This document shows positions 10,578 to 21,681 of a DNA stretch of 64,000 bases, one piece after another. Location: contig CM057009.1 in assembly GCA_029891345.1 (NCBI GenBank), positions 212,034,709 through 212,098,708 on the forward strand, in the 5' to 3' direction. Position numbers and translations under genes: made by a program. The notes under the pieces are model-generated. The model was not told the DNA's origin and made no database searches. It worked only from the letters and a program-made list of their open reading frames with translations. Within the stretch, counting starts at the first letter, position 1. Each line of letters opens with the position of its first letter. This stretch comes from Dryococelus australis (Eukaryota > Arthropoda > Insecta > Phasmatodea > Phasmatidae).

Positions 10578-13500
10578 ATTACGTCTGTCATCCATTTGCA
10601 AAAGGGGACAAGTCGAAAATAACACAATGTTCAGGAAATGCGAAAAACCTCTATCATTTGAAATATTTCCTATAACTACATGTGTATAGTATTTAAGAAA
10701 AAACAAAAAAAAAATCCTCACTTGTGTGACGTAGTTTATACAGTTCACAGATGTCATTTGTTCTGTATAATAACATAATAAAAATGGACATGTCCCATTC
10801 TGCAACCTATTGTTGGACTTATCCTGTTTTCTACCTCGAAGGATATTGTTTGTTTGTCGAAAAGTGTAAGAGAAAGCCCAAATAAGATTAGCTCACAGAA
10901 AACAAATATGTATGTTACAGAACCATCACAATTGTAGAATACAGATACCCTGAATATTATAGATGCTCAATTTAACAAAATATTTACTGAACTATTAGTG
11001 TTCAAAGACAGATGTTAATACACCTTTGAAAATGTATCTACAATATCAAATTATACTGCTTGAATCTTCGTCAATAATATCACCAAAATCAGACTGGACG
11101 TATATTGTCACCATCATCTCTTGAAGATGGATCTTCAATAACAGATTTATAATACAGCCTATTAGGGCAATTAATCCATTATTCCCATAATGGGTACAAA
11201 GCAGGGCTGCAACTTTTTTTTCACTTATGACAGGTACTCCAGGGTTAATTAACACAGGTGTCAGACTAGTAATATACATACCTCGTTTGAGTAGAGATTT
11301 AGCCATGCCTAGATCACAGATGTAGTTCACTTCACCTTGTACAAGGATATTTTTCCTTGTGTTGCTTTTAGTTAACATGAATCTTTTTGATGGCAAAAAG
11401 TGGAAATGATACGAATTTGGAGGTTTTATGACAGATTTCACAGCCTTCTTCCAATCATACACAAAACAGTCTCCATCAGCTGATGACACTTTAATCACAG
11501 TTCCTTCGCGTTTGAAGATATCTACGTATTCTTCTGGTGCTATTAGCACAGATGGTTTGTGAATATGTTTCTCAAGACGACCAAACACCCTATCCGGCGG
11601 TACAAATTAATGGCCAACAATATGGTAGATACACTCAATCTTTGTAATACCTGGAGGTGCCTTGCTGCTGAACAACATGCATAACATTCCTAAAACTATC
11701 TGGTTCTTATTTTGACCACCACACCCATCAGCGAAGAGCTGAAGAGTGTCAATATCTGTCAAATTTATTCCATTCAAACACTGAACGATATAAGAAGCTA
11801 TTTCATTTGAGCCTTTCTTGTGCTCACTTTCAAGCCAATGATAGATGAAGGTGTCGTCAACAGTTTGTGCATCTTTAGATGTACCAACACAGACAGTGAA
11901 GTTGTGTATGTACAATTGCCTTGAAAGTATGTCTTTTGGTCAGGTAACTTTGGAAGGACGCGGTTCTTTTGACAGTCATACGAAATGTTAAGCACACCCT
12001 CTTGTTTGGTTTTTAACAATGTGTAAAATTGTTCAGCTTTTAGCTTGTGAACGTTTAACAGTGTTGTCAATGTTCTTTTTAAATCTAAATCCGTGATGTT
12101 TTCGAGTCTTTCCTCAAGCTGTATACAGGTTGAGCAACAATTTGTTGCTTAACTAGCAAAACTTATGTTATAATCATTATCGAGTATGGTACGAAATTAA
12201 TCGTATTTGACATGCAGATGTTCAGTTGTTTCAGAACAATAACTTTTCCACAGGCTCATGATTGTCAGTTCACTAGGAAGATACTGTTTCGTGGTGTTCT
12301 TGCCCCGATTGTGATGTGACTGAACAGGCCACAGCTTTACAATAAAAGCCCTAACTGCTGCTTTCTTATCAACATAATTTGAACCTCGTATATCACTCCC
12401 TCGATTCTCCTCAGGTGCTTTTCCATTACTGAAGTTCCTCTTACAAACCCCTTAAAACCCTTCGTTTGCCTATTTTGAACACTGATAGAAACGTTTGTTT
12501 GCAAACCCGAACTTAGTAATGTGCATTGTTGTCAACTTTCTTCGGTAAGTAATATTTTACTGACACATATTTCTCATAGCAATCTTTAAGGTTGCGGTTC
12601 CTCTTTGTGAGAGAGGTTTGTGTAAACCTAAGAATAATGTCGTCTTGTCTGACCTTGTACTGTGTGGCGTAAAACATTCGGTGACCTCTTCGAACATTCT
12701 GCATAGTCAGTTCAGAGCACTTGTATGCAGAGTTCGTGGGATGGTGGCATGAAGGGCAGGATGGAAATCCCTGGGCGGAATACCTGTACCAGAATGAAAC
12801 AAAATAAAGGAAAAACAATTGATCGTTTTGATTTCAATTCCTAACCTCCTTTGAAAGTAACACATGTAATTACGGGCCTACAACCAGACAAATGTTGTGC
12901 ATAAGAAAACTGTTAGTGTATTACTAACCAACAGCATCCTTCAGTTTGGTTTAACACCAAGCTACTCAGCTTTATAAATGTCTTTGAACTTTTATGCTAA
13001 CAGTCAGACCACTGTAGCTTATTACTCACAGTTGTGTGCATCGCTACTTGTTTTATTTTTAATACGATTTAGAATGCCTTTTCTTTTTAGCAACATTTAT
13101 TTTCCATGTTGAAGGCATTCTCTTTTTCTTACTTCCTTTTCCAACTTCAGTCCTAACCATTCTTCCATAATGTTGTACCTCTGACACACTATCACCTGCC
13201 ATGATCGTGCATAATGCTTTAAATTCTGTTGTATTGATTAATAATTAAATACATGATATATTACCAATACTTACGGTGCATTAAGTCACGTCACACAGAT
13301 AAACCAACCAAAAATAATATCAACACTAACGATTGCCTTCATAACACTGGACAGTATTCCAATTATTAATAAATACATCAACTGACACATAATGAACAGC
13401 ACAAAATGTAATATATAACTTCACAACACTGGAAACACACACAAAATACAAGACAATGTCCTAGTCATTAACAATAATGTGTCATTTAAGATGTCCCTTT

Positions 13501-13793
13501 TTGCAACTGTAGAATAGTCTGTCATTGAAGGATGCAAGGATTTGGTACATTCTGAAACTGTATAACTATACACTGTATTTGTCTTTTATTGCATCCGAAC
13601 CGGACAGGAACTTGTCCCCTTTTGTAAATGTATAGACAATTTAAAGTTAAATTTTAACAGGATATGGTATTATTTGACCACGATGCTTATGGTTTATAGG
13701 TAAAGCTATGCGAGATGTTGCCAATTGTGTATATACCTAAATATTTATAATATTTGGATTTGTTCCCTTTTGCAAATGGTTGACAGAAGTAAT
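10578..13793 (-). mobile_element. 3.2-kb TIR transposon carrying a D-x-C-x-G-Q-N-K-N gene
   Basis: The left end ATTACGTCTGTCATCCATTT and the right end (reverse complement ATTACTTCTGTCAACCATTT) match over about 38 bp, continuing through GCAAAAGGG-ACAA-TC. More copies of the core GTCCC-TTTTGCAA/GTAAATG occur inside the right end near 13495 and 13612, as subterminal repeats. Between the ends lies one minus-strand gene remnant (11046-13202). TIRs plus one large gene with an RNase H-like D/D/E pattern indicate a cut-and-paste DNA transposon. I cannot name the superfamily with certainty. No clear target-site duplication was seen. Confidence 0.75.
11046..13202 (-). pseudogene. Broken gene for a DUF7869-like putative transposase
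   Basis: A first exon (13202-13059) reads MAGDSVSEVQHYGRMVRTEV and ends STWKINVAKKKRHSKSY. After a likely intron with a CTGGTACAG acceptor comes YSAQGFPSCPSCHHP, a Cys/His-rich zinc-binding-like stretch, then QDDIILRFTQ. Further pieces follow in shifted frames: KAAVRAFIVKLWPVQSHHNR, NVHKLKAEQFYTLLK, LFADGCGGQNKNQIVL, YHIVGH-stop-FVPPDRVFGRLEKH, and a 180-codon C-terminal frame. The order fits a protein family seen widely in animals as uncharacterised loci, which I recall as DUF7869. Breaks: stops and frameshifts around 12100-12510, a frameshift near 11925, and a single in-frame TAA at about 11607-11609. The downstream frame is otherwise continuous, so decay looks fairly recent. Confidence 0.65.
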
Positions 13794-14038
13794 CTTTGGC
13801 ATAGACAGAAATTATGGCAATGATTTGCTGATAAAGTCTTCACATTTTTATGTCCAATCTGAAACTCTTTAAATTCTGCCCTGCTCTTGTTTACTTAATT
13901 GAACTAACACTTATCAAGTGTACTATTTTCTTATTCATTATATTCTAAATAAGATGTTTTACATTTTTTATATTTATGTATAAAGGAAAAAAATATGTCT
14001 TTATTTTGAATACATTATGATTTTTTGTGCTGTGTTAG

Positions 14039-14235
14039 ATCGAAGGTACATTGAGCAACCATCACGACCAGCACCAGCATCTGTCAGTGTGAACAAGTCA
14101 GTTCACAGCAGTAGTTCTAGTGCATCAAAGTACAGCAGTGCCGATCATTCGAGTTCAAAGTACAATAGCACCGATTATTCGAGTTCAAAGTATAGCAGTG
14201 TCGATCATTCGAGTACAGGTCAAACGAACTTTAAG
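14039..14235 (+). CDS. Strn-Mlck: Strn-Mlck-like exon: Ser-rich linker with 10-residue repeats
   Basis: The exon follows a TGTGTTAG acceptor and ends AAG before a GTATGT donor. Its first two bases (at) complete Asp with the g of the previous exon. It reads DRRYIEQPSRPAPASVSVNK and then a Ser-rich stretch holding three copies of S-K-Y-[SN]-S-x-D-[HY]-S-S (14125-14214). It ends TGQTNFK in phase 0. The low-complexity Ser/Lys/Tyr linker is probably unstructured and could be a spring-like or phosphorylated spacer between Ig domains; that role is inferred. Codon usage and exact phase on both sides support a real exon. Confidence 0.85.
14125..14214 (+). repeat. 30-bp coding tandem repeat, three copies
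   Basis: Three adjoining units (14125-14154, 14155-14184, 14185-14214) encode S-K-Y-S-S-A-D-H-S-S, S-K-Y-N-S-T-D-Y-S-S and S-K-Y-S-S-V-D-H-S-S. They keep the reading frame and differ by only a few bases, so the expansion is fairly young. Confidence 0.95.
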
Positions 14236-16109
14236 GTATGTAAAATTGTATTCCTTGTCTAAACTTCTTATGATAAATTTTAATATTTTAGGAATTGATC
14301 ACATAATGCATTTAATACGTTCATTTGTCTGAAGAATAATTTAATATATCAAGATTTGTAATAAATATAATTTTTTAATTTCAAAAGCATTCAATTATTT
14401 TTTTGGGAAATTTATAGGTTTTCCATATTAAACATAAGTAATTTTTGGACTACTGCAGATTTTTAAAGAAAACAAAACGTTCTATACATTATCACATACA
14501 TCTACTGGATTTGTTAAAGACTAAAAAACATTTATATCAGTTATATTACTACTGGATTAAAATTATTGGAAAATTTTGTCATTTCTAATGTCAGTGATTT
14601 GAAATTTTTTAAAAAGAACAATTACTAGTACAGTTATGGAAACAATTCTAGTTTCTACATGGTAATAAAAACCTTTAATTATATTATAATTTTCCCATGA
14701 CAATGCTGGGAACATTTGCAGTAGCATTTATCAGTCACTTCCAAACATATATGTAATATTTTTAGGGCCATAATAATTTGCGCACCAATAAGACTCTATT
14801 AGATTCCAACGATATTTTATTAGTGTAATGGTACTGACGAGATAATTTATTAAAATACTACGGCATTAGGAAGATATTCCGTCCACGTGCGGCAGAAAGA
14901 GCTACACTTTTATCATCTCTTTGGACCAACTTTGCCTGAATGTATGCATTGATATTATTTGTCATTGTATTAAACGTATTCAGTTTGTTATTCTGTGACA
15001 TATTTTCTCAAAGTTGTTACAAATTATCCTCTTAATGATGAGAATTTTGACACGGAGAACATTAAGGTCCCATCTGGTCCCACAACTGTTCGACGGGCAA
15101 TTAATCAGGTGACCAACCGGAAACATGATGAAATTATTGCCAGGAAACCATAGCTGTTTGTGCAGGAGCATTATATTTCAGGAAACTGTCCACCGGGCGC
15201 TCAGCCAAGGAGGACCACCCATGCGGCACAGGGTATCTGCAAAATACCACTGTGCATTCAGTGACCCTCGTGAAAAACGAACCCCATATGCGATAGCTCC
15301 GCAGACCATCGAGCTAGTAGTAATAAGGTATGTGCATATTTGTAAAGTGAAGCAGCAATTTTCGTGGCTTCATCGCAAACGAAGGCGACTATTTTGATGT
15401 GTTAAAAGCACAACACATATACATCGCAGGGGTCACAGATTGGTTTGTGCTAGGCGTTTTGAAATTCTTCTGGTAGAATCACTGTGCTCTTATGGGACTG
15501 CTACATGTCGCTGACTGATGGACAAGGAAGTTACTGGCTCTGTTCAAACCTGTCTGACAATCAAACGGTTCTCCTGCTTGTTTAGTCTGTTGAGGTCATC
15601 CAGAACATGTCCGGAATTTAGGGTATCTTCGCGTGTCCAATGCTCCCAGAAAAAAAATCTGACAGTAAAGTCCGAAAGGCCCCAATGATGGGTCATTGGG
15701 TGCCTCTTCTATTCTGATTTTCGCAACACTTCTGCCCGACGCTCTCAAACACAGATAAACTGGAAACAAAATAACAGTGTGTTCATGTTGCATCGACAGC
15801 AGCAGACATTTGTGAAAATTCACAGAATTGCTTATACTGTGAAGATGGAGGAATATCATAATTTAAGCCACCTTGCATGTGGAGTAATAGTGGAAACTTC
15901 TCAAATGGCCCACAACATTTCAGCAATTCAGACGAAGTCGTTGTTTTACGTGTACCACGGCTACAAAAATTATGGCATTACATTTAAAGTCCATCTGCTG
16001 TATAACCACCGGAAAGCTCTGGATGAATGTGCCAGGTATCAGCTGTCAACACTCATTTCAAGTTATGTACATGCAACACTGCAGCACTGAATTCAACGGT
16101 AAGTCCTAA

Positions 16110-16710
16110 ACGAACATAAATGCGAGGACTGTGAAGCACACTCTGCACGATATTGGCGTTAGGAACCGATGCCGATACATACTATCTTTTCTAAGTAAAG
16201 GACAGCGCTCTGTGACCCGCGAACATGTCCATTTATTGGACTACTGACTATAAATGAGAAACTTGGTCTCAAAAGCTGCATTTCAGCTGATTTTGGAAAA
16301 TGTAATAGTTAGCAGGTGGAGAAAACTATATTAATTAATAGCCCCTACATATCAAGAAGGCTGTTTAAATTACAGGCTACTTCATAATCTGTCGATTTTG
16401 TTTATCTTGCAGGCGTTAAAGATTCTAGTACGTCTGCAATATCAATAACATGTTACCGATATGTGCCTATATTTTCGAATATGTTATACATATTTATGTC
16501 CTGCAATCCTCTAAATAGTTTTGTATTTTACCAAAAGGACAATGTACCATCGAGTTACAACCACCAAACTATGTTTGGAAGATCACTTATGAAAGACTTA
16601 GGTCACGTCATGGCACTCTCATTCATCTGATCTGGAAGTTATTTAGAATGTCTGCGATATCCTCCAACGACTCGTTAAGAGCAGAGTTATGCAACTTCGC
16701 AATAATCATT
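16110..16710 (+). pseudogene. Tc1-like transposase relic with catalytic Glu codon changed to stop
   Basis: On the + strand, NARTVKHTLHDIGVRNRC followed by LSKGQRSVTREHVHLLDY matches the second helix-turn-helix region of Tc1 transposases. About 400 bases on, a frame reads KDNVPSS (Q-D-N motif). Another reads H-S-H-S-S-D-L-E-V-I-stop-N-V-C-D-I-L-Q-R, aligning with the usual S-P-D-L-N-P-I-E-N-V-W-D-I-L. The catalytic Glu position is TAG. Frames shift between the segments. The ends of the parent element were not located, and sequence from about 14960 could belong to it. Confidence 0.65.
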
Positions 16711-16798
16711 CTTAAGGAGACATTGTGTTTATTGTATACACATTACTTGGAAAACCTTGTGGTGTCCATGCACAATTGTCTTTACAAGTACATTCGTA

Positions 16799-17713
16799 CA
16801 CTCTAAAAATGGCCTGTACTTTTGCAAGAAAAATCCTTGGAGCCCAGTTTAGAAAATCCTTTGTAAAACTACAAAGTGTTTCCTTGTAAAATCTGCAAAA
16901 CATTTCTTTGTAATGATAGCCTTGTATTACAATTGACTTTATTGAGATGGGTTCATAAAATTTCTTTTTTTTTCTCTTCTAGAAAACAAATGTAATGCAT
17001 ATTAACAGAGAACCCCCAAAAAATATTCGAAATATAATTGACAAAGAAAGATATCAAGCTTCGCCAGCACGGGGATTAGAATCCAAGCCTTATTTATTAA
17101 TAGGACCCCTCTTTAACCACAAGACCAACTTGACTTACGATGTTAACGCGTATTTTTTACTCTGAATGTAGCTGTAAACACATACAAAATAATATTGAAG
17201 TTAACACGGTTAAGAAAAATAGGTACATTTCTTTCTTTTTAAGAGTTCATTTGTTAAGTTAAGAGATTTGGCGCCTCTCTGAAACGGGGTATCAAAAGTA
17301 GAATGAAGTGTTTTGCGTAGCTAGGAAATACTAACAAATAATGAATAATACGGTCATGTATCACGTTTTATTGAAATTGTCGTTTTATAATGATGAATTG
17401 AGGTTTTTTTTAAAAGTGTTTTACGTAATCCAAATTTGCAATACATTTCTTTTTGTACGCAGCTCCACTTAACATAACCAATAGTTTTTTTCGTTAACAG
17501 CTATACGGTTTTACGTTGTTGAGTGCCCGCCATTTTGCTGAAGCTCGTGGATACAGCTCAGTATAGTACAAACATTTCTTAAGGTCTATTACAAACACTG
17601 ATCTTGTAGTTTCACAAACGAGTAGTTTTACAAGAAAAATCTTTGTACTGTTACAAGCATTTGTAAAATTACAAAGAATTTCTCAGTAAAAAATACAAAT
17701 CGTTTTTAGGGTG
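16799..17713. mobile_element. Non-autonomous 915-bp TIR element, TA-flanked
   Basis: The left end CACTCTAAAAATGG and the right end (reverse complement CACCCTAAAAACG) are inverted, with TA directly outside each end (16797-16798 and 17714-17715). Inside both ends are repeated TTTGTAAAA-TACAAAG and TTGCAAGAAAAATC motifs in inverted orientation over about 130 bp. The interior has no recognisable coding region. TA flanks suggest mobilisation by a Tc1/mariner-type transposase. Confidence 0.7.
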
Positions 17714-17722
17714 TATATACTA

Positions 17723-17961
17723 TTCAGGCTATTCGCAGCAAAGTGAGCACTTTTGAAAGCCGTCTCATTTGGAATAACAGACAATAAACATATCTTATTT
17801 TAGCCATAGATGTTAACTACCGAATGCCGTGGAATGTACACACTGTATTTATTACTTACATGGCAATAATTGATTAGAAAATGTGATTAAAGGACAAATC
17901 ATGGCTGAGAGGAAAAAGTAACTTGGGGCTCAAAAGTGCTCACTTTACCGAGAACAACATG
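17723..17961. repeat. GGCTGTTC-family MITE, copy 1
   Basis: The left arm CAGGCTATTCGCAGCAAAGT leads into GAGCACTTTTGAAAGCC, and the right arm GCTCACTTTACCGAGAACAA is its inverted counterpart. The interior shares CTCATTTGGAATAA and ATGGCTGA-AGGAAA with the copy at 27239. It starts only about ten bases after the end of the 915-bp element. Confidence 0.75.
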
Positions 17962-18234
17962 TAACAGATCTATCAACAGAGATTTTAATCAAATTATCTC
18001 AATTTTAAGCACAATTTTATGGGAGTGGACTTAAATGGCATTGGTTAGGTATCACATGTTATTTGTATTTTCAGTGCATTATGTGTTTTACGATTCTACA
18101 AAATTTCCTTAATCTTTATAATTTTTGTAGCACTGCTTGAATACATATATTAAGTAGACAGGTTTTATAACACTTACTTTGATTGTAAGCATGCCTGCAA
18201 TATGCTTACAATATATTATGATTTGTTTTTCCAG

Positions 18235-18370
18235 TCTGCGGCTACGATTGCTGTGAGCAGTTTAGACGCTTCAGACACAACAGAAAAAAGAAGTATTAAA
18301 AAGTATGGAAGTAAACTTGATGCTACAGGTAGCCCGTCTAGGTCTCGTAGTGCGACAAAGGAGTTGATAT
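18235..18370 (+). CDS. Strn-Mlck: Strn-Mlck-like exon: basic/Ser linker
   Basis: The exon follows TTTTTCCAG in phase 0 and ends before a GTAAGT donor in phase 1. It encodes SAATIAVSSLDASDTTEKRS, then IKKYGSKLDATGSPSRSRSA and TKELI. The spare t completes a Leu codon with the next exon. No domain is seen; it extends the linker between the Ig domain of exon 1 and that of exons 4-5. The S-P-S-R-S-R-S tract could carry phosphorylation sites (inference). Confidence 0.85.
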
Positions 18371-18901
18371 GTAAGTACAATTTTGCATTAACTTATATAT
18401 GGTAATGTTATTTGCTTAATTTAATTACCAATTATAGTCTGATAAAACGTATGTTAATCCATAAAAGGTGTTGTATTAACCTCACAAAATTATTTTCATT
18501 CAGTATAAACTACAGGCTGTAGCCATGATGTCATCTTAACTTTATCGATACTCCATTTGTTTTAACATATCAGACCTTTCACATAAGGGTTCCTCTCAAG
18601 GAAGTCAACAAGTAAACAAGTATTGTAGTACAGGACAAACGCATGAAAACATGCAAAACTATGAGACAATAGAATTGCTTATAATCGAGTGAAAATGCTT
18701 AATAAACTTAATATAAATTTTACAGTATCATAAATGTGACATAATATATATATTTTTATTTTCATAATGAAATTTTTCATTGTTTCTGGTTAATAGAAAC
18801 TACTATATGAGAATTGTTTGTCCAGCATAAAAAAATGCTAATTTTAATAATCGCCAAAAATAATTGGCCGTGTACTTTACTCCATAATACACATGTGTGT
18901 A

Positions 18902-19990
18902 CACTGTAAAAAACAGTGGGAAAATTACCCAAGAATTGTAAAGCAATATTCGCAAACTTGTTTGGGAAACAAATTTTTCTTTACGTGTAAGATAGAATTA
19001 CCGCAATCTGAAGTAAAATTCTCCTACATGACAGTGGAAAATTCCGTACATGGATGAGAAAATTACCTTACACCGTGTACAACTCCTCAGCATAGTCTCA
19101 GAGAGCTTGTAGGACTTATATTCGTTACGGCAGCCATAGTACAAAGCAAAATAATAATTTTAAGGTGGAGAAAATTTGTAAAATATAATATTATCAAATA
19201 ATTACAAATAAAAGACTGCAAAACAAAAGGAAATAATAAGATTCGAAAGGACTGTGGAAAACGGAAACCTTTTTGTTACCATGTTCAAATCTCAATGTAC
19301 ACCGTTATCTTAATTCCCGTAATTTTTATATCAACGTATCGACTTCTAAACACTAAAGCGACTATCGAAATTATACACAAACCTTTCTTTATACTAAACA
19401 AAAGTAACTGAGCAATCTGTCACACAAATTAACCATTATAAATAGTTCTAGGAGAAACCAATTTGTCAAGTTTTTTAGAATACTGGGAATGTTAAAGCTA
19501 ATATTATGAACTATTTTAGGGTAAACTTGTATAGCTATTTTAATTTAAAAAATTCCAGATAACATAAACTAATATTTTTTTTACTATCCGTCGTTGAATA
19601 CTGTAGTACGCTAATAACCACTAACATTACTGTGTCGTCGCCAACGTATAATGGATAACGCACCGATGTCCCATGACAGAGAATCATGGTTCGCACCCAC
19701 CCAACGGCTAGTGTACAAGAGCTTACAATTTTGGATTCGGTTACTATTCGTATGAGAATATAAGTAGTAATAGAATGAACTGTACTAATAATCCCGGTTT
19801 CTTTAAATATAATTTTATTATATAATACAGTTAATATTCCCGTACTTATATGGGAATTTTCCACACTTTTTGTCAGGTACTTTCCCGCACGATTAGGGAA
19901 CAGTACTTCACGTGTTATGAAAATTTACTCTCCTTTTACGAGGTAATTTTACTTTACATGTAGCGGCAATCTGCTTACCGGGATTTTTAC
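18902..19990. repeat. Possible non-autonomous transposon with subterminal repeats
   Basis: TA (18900-18901) precedes CACTGTAAAAAACAG, similar to the end of the 915-bp element. Motifs such as GGAAAATTACC, GTAAAATTCTCC, GGTAATTTTAC and AAAATTTACTC recur in both orientations near both sides, as in subterminal repeats. No matching right terminus was found, so boundaries and identity are uncertain. Confidence 0.35.
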
Positions 19991-20301
19991 CTCAATTTTA
20001 TTATATTGTAGATACATTCCCATGTAACTTCTATATACGTATATTGCACAGCACAATTACAGCTCCAGATTTACTCAATTATGACTGTAAAGTTTTCTTG
20101 CCATCGATAGCTTATATGCCAGTGCAATGTACACTAATAATTTATTTTCAAATAGTAAAAAATTTGGGTAAGAAAATTGTGTTATGGTGACTTTATGCAA
20201 ATATTATATTTGAAATGACATTCATTTCCTTTTTTTTCGAATAGGTTGAGTTACCTTCATAAAGCACTTTAGATTTTTTTTTTTTTAGTAGTGATTACGT
20301 A

Positions 20302-21584
20302 CACTATCTGGTCAAAAGTATCCAGACACCCATGCCAAATCGTCCTGTAAAATTCCCTCGGATATATTTCACAGTAGCAGATATGGCGTGGACTGATCCT
20401 TGACCTTTATTACAGTTCTAAACTGCCCAGTAGTAGACATTATTACGGACTGGGCCGACTATTGGTCTTTATTCCTGCTTTAACCCTCCGGGAGGACTGT
20501 CGACCAAGTGTCGGGACATTTCTGCCTGCAGCATTGTAACAAATTTAGTAAGGGACGTGGGTTTTTTAGGCGTGGCACGCAATCGCTTTTAAGTTCATCC
20601 CAGAGGTGCTCGTTGGGACTGAATTTGGAGCTTTGGGCAGGCCATTCCATTTCCCGAACAACTATCACAAACCACTCACGAACAGACTATGATTCATAGC
20701 AGGGAGCACTGTCATGCTGAAACACACAGTTATTATCTCCGAATTGGTCTAATACAGTAGAAAAACATGCAGCCAGTCAACATTTTTATAGCCTTCCACA
20801 TTCCGCCTTTAACTTTTCCCGTAATATTACGATAGTACCAAGTCCCTTCTAGGAAAAATACCATAACATTTTCACCCAACCACCACCGAATTTCACCATG
20901 GGTACTATAAAGGCCAGTACATAGTGTACACCTGGCATTCGCCACACGTAAACCCTGTCATCGGAATTCCGCAAGGCGTGGCAAGATTCATCACTCCAAA
21001 TCACGCGTCTCCAGGCGTCCACATTCCAAGGACGGTGCTCTTTAAACCACTGAATGTGTCACTTCGCATTCACAGGTGAACTGTGCGGTTGGTGGGCTGG
21101 TGCGTGAGCTTAGAACCCCAGTCCTTGCTACTTCCGGCACACATTCATAGTGCTGGCTGTATCATTAGTGACACTGCGGAATTCATGGGTGATGGTATCA
21201 CATGGTGACATGCTATGATCCCGTACTACATTCATCAATGCTCGACAATCCCTGTCGGTCAACACATGTCGTTTACCCGACCATGGTTTTGTTTGTAGTT
21301 TTGGTTCCCTATTCCACTTTACAATCACATCCCGACTATCGACTTGGGCAATTTGTTGATGTTTCCGAAGATGGCTCTAATTCATTACTAATACGGCAAC
21401 CGCTAACTACACCACAATCGAAATCACTGATCTCCCTTGCTCCCCTTACTCAACAGATATCTAGTAGTACATAGTAACGTCGAGCACGCTGCTTCCTTTT
21501 ATAATAGTGGCTGTGTTCGTAGTGATATCTAGGTGCGAGTATAAATCTACAGATTGTTGCCCCGATACTTTTTATCATATAGTG
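20302..21584 (-). mobile_element. Tc1-like element with TIRs
   Basis: The left end CACTATCTGGTCAAAAGTAT (after TA at 20300-20301) is inverted at the right end (reverse complement CACTATATGATAAAAAGTAT). About 1.28 kb lies between, with a decayed transposase on the minus strand. The right terminus runs straight into a TG/TA/CA microsatellite. Confidence 0.8.
20480..21330 (-). pseudogene. Tc1-like transposase relic
   Basis: Minus-strand pieces in several frames appear in the right order. First is a helix-turn-helix segment with LTDRDCRALMNVVRDHS (about 21270-21220). Next is a middle part with IRWWLGENVMVFFLEGTWYY (about 20890). Last is a C-terminal segment EMEWPAQSSKFSPNEHLWDE (about 20650-20590), where N-E-H-L-W holds the catalytic Glu. 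Multiple stops and frameshifts separate them, so it is inactive. Confidence 0.75.
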
Positions 21585-21590
21585 TGTGTA

Positions 21591-21681
<91 letters not shown>
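21585..21681. repeat. Compound (TG)n(TA)n(CA)n microsatellite
   Basis: About 20 bases of TG, about 57 of TA and 22 of CA follow one another without a break, so the tract is a near-perfect inverted repeat. It starts at the outer end of the Tc1 element. Confidence 0.95.

Larger units (their letters stand above)
426..14038 (+). other. Intron 1 of the Strn-Mlck-like gene (13.6 kb)
   Basis: The intron runs from a GTAAG donor to a TGTGTTAG acceptor. It is AT-rich. It holds a foldback element (3343-3727), a mariner relic (4016-4490), a TA microsatellite (5261-5325), a mariner-derived inverted repeat (7550-8250), a Tc1 element (8839-10045) and a 3.2-kb TIR element (10578-13793). I could assign nothing in 426-3342, 4491-5260, 5326-7547, 8253-8837 or 10047-10577. 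Short open frames there (for example 1085-1306 and 6912-7305) show no domain and no splice context that would make them convincing genes. Confidence 0.85.
14236..18234 (+). other. Intron 2 of the Strn-Mlck-like gene (4.0 kb)
   Basis: A GTATGT donor and a TTTTTCCAG acceptor bound this intron. It holds a dead Tc1-like copy (about 16110-16710), a 915-bp TIR element (16799-17713) and one member of the GGCTGTTC MITE family (17723-17961). The stretch 14940-16090 has higher complexity and scattered open frames that look like old transposon sequence, but no family could be named. The rest is AT-rich with nothing recognised. Confidence 0.85.
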
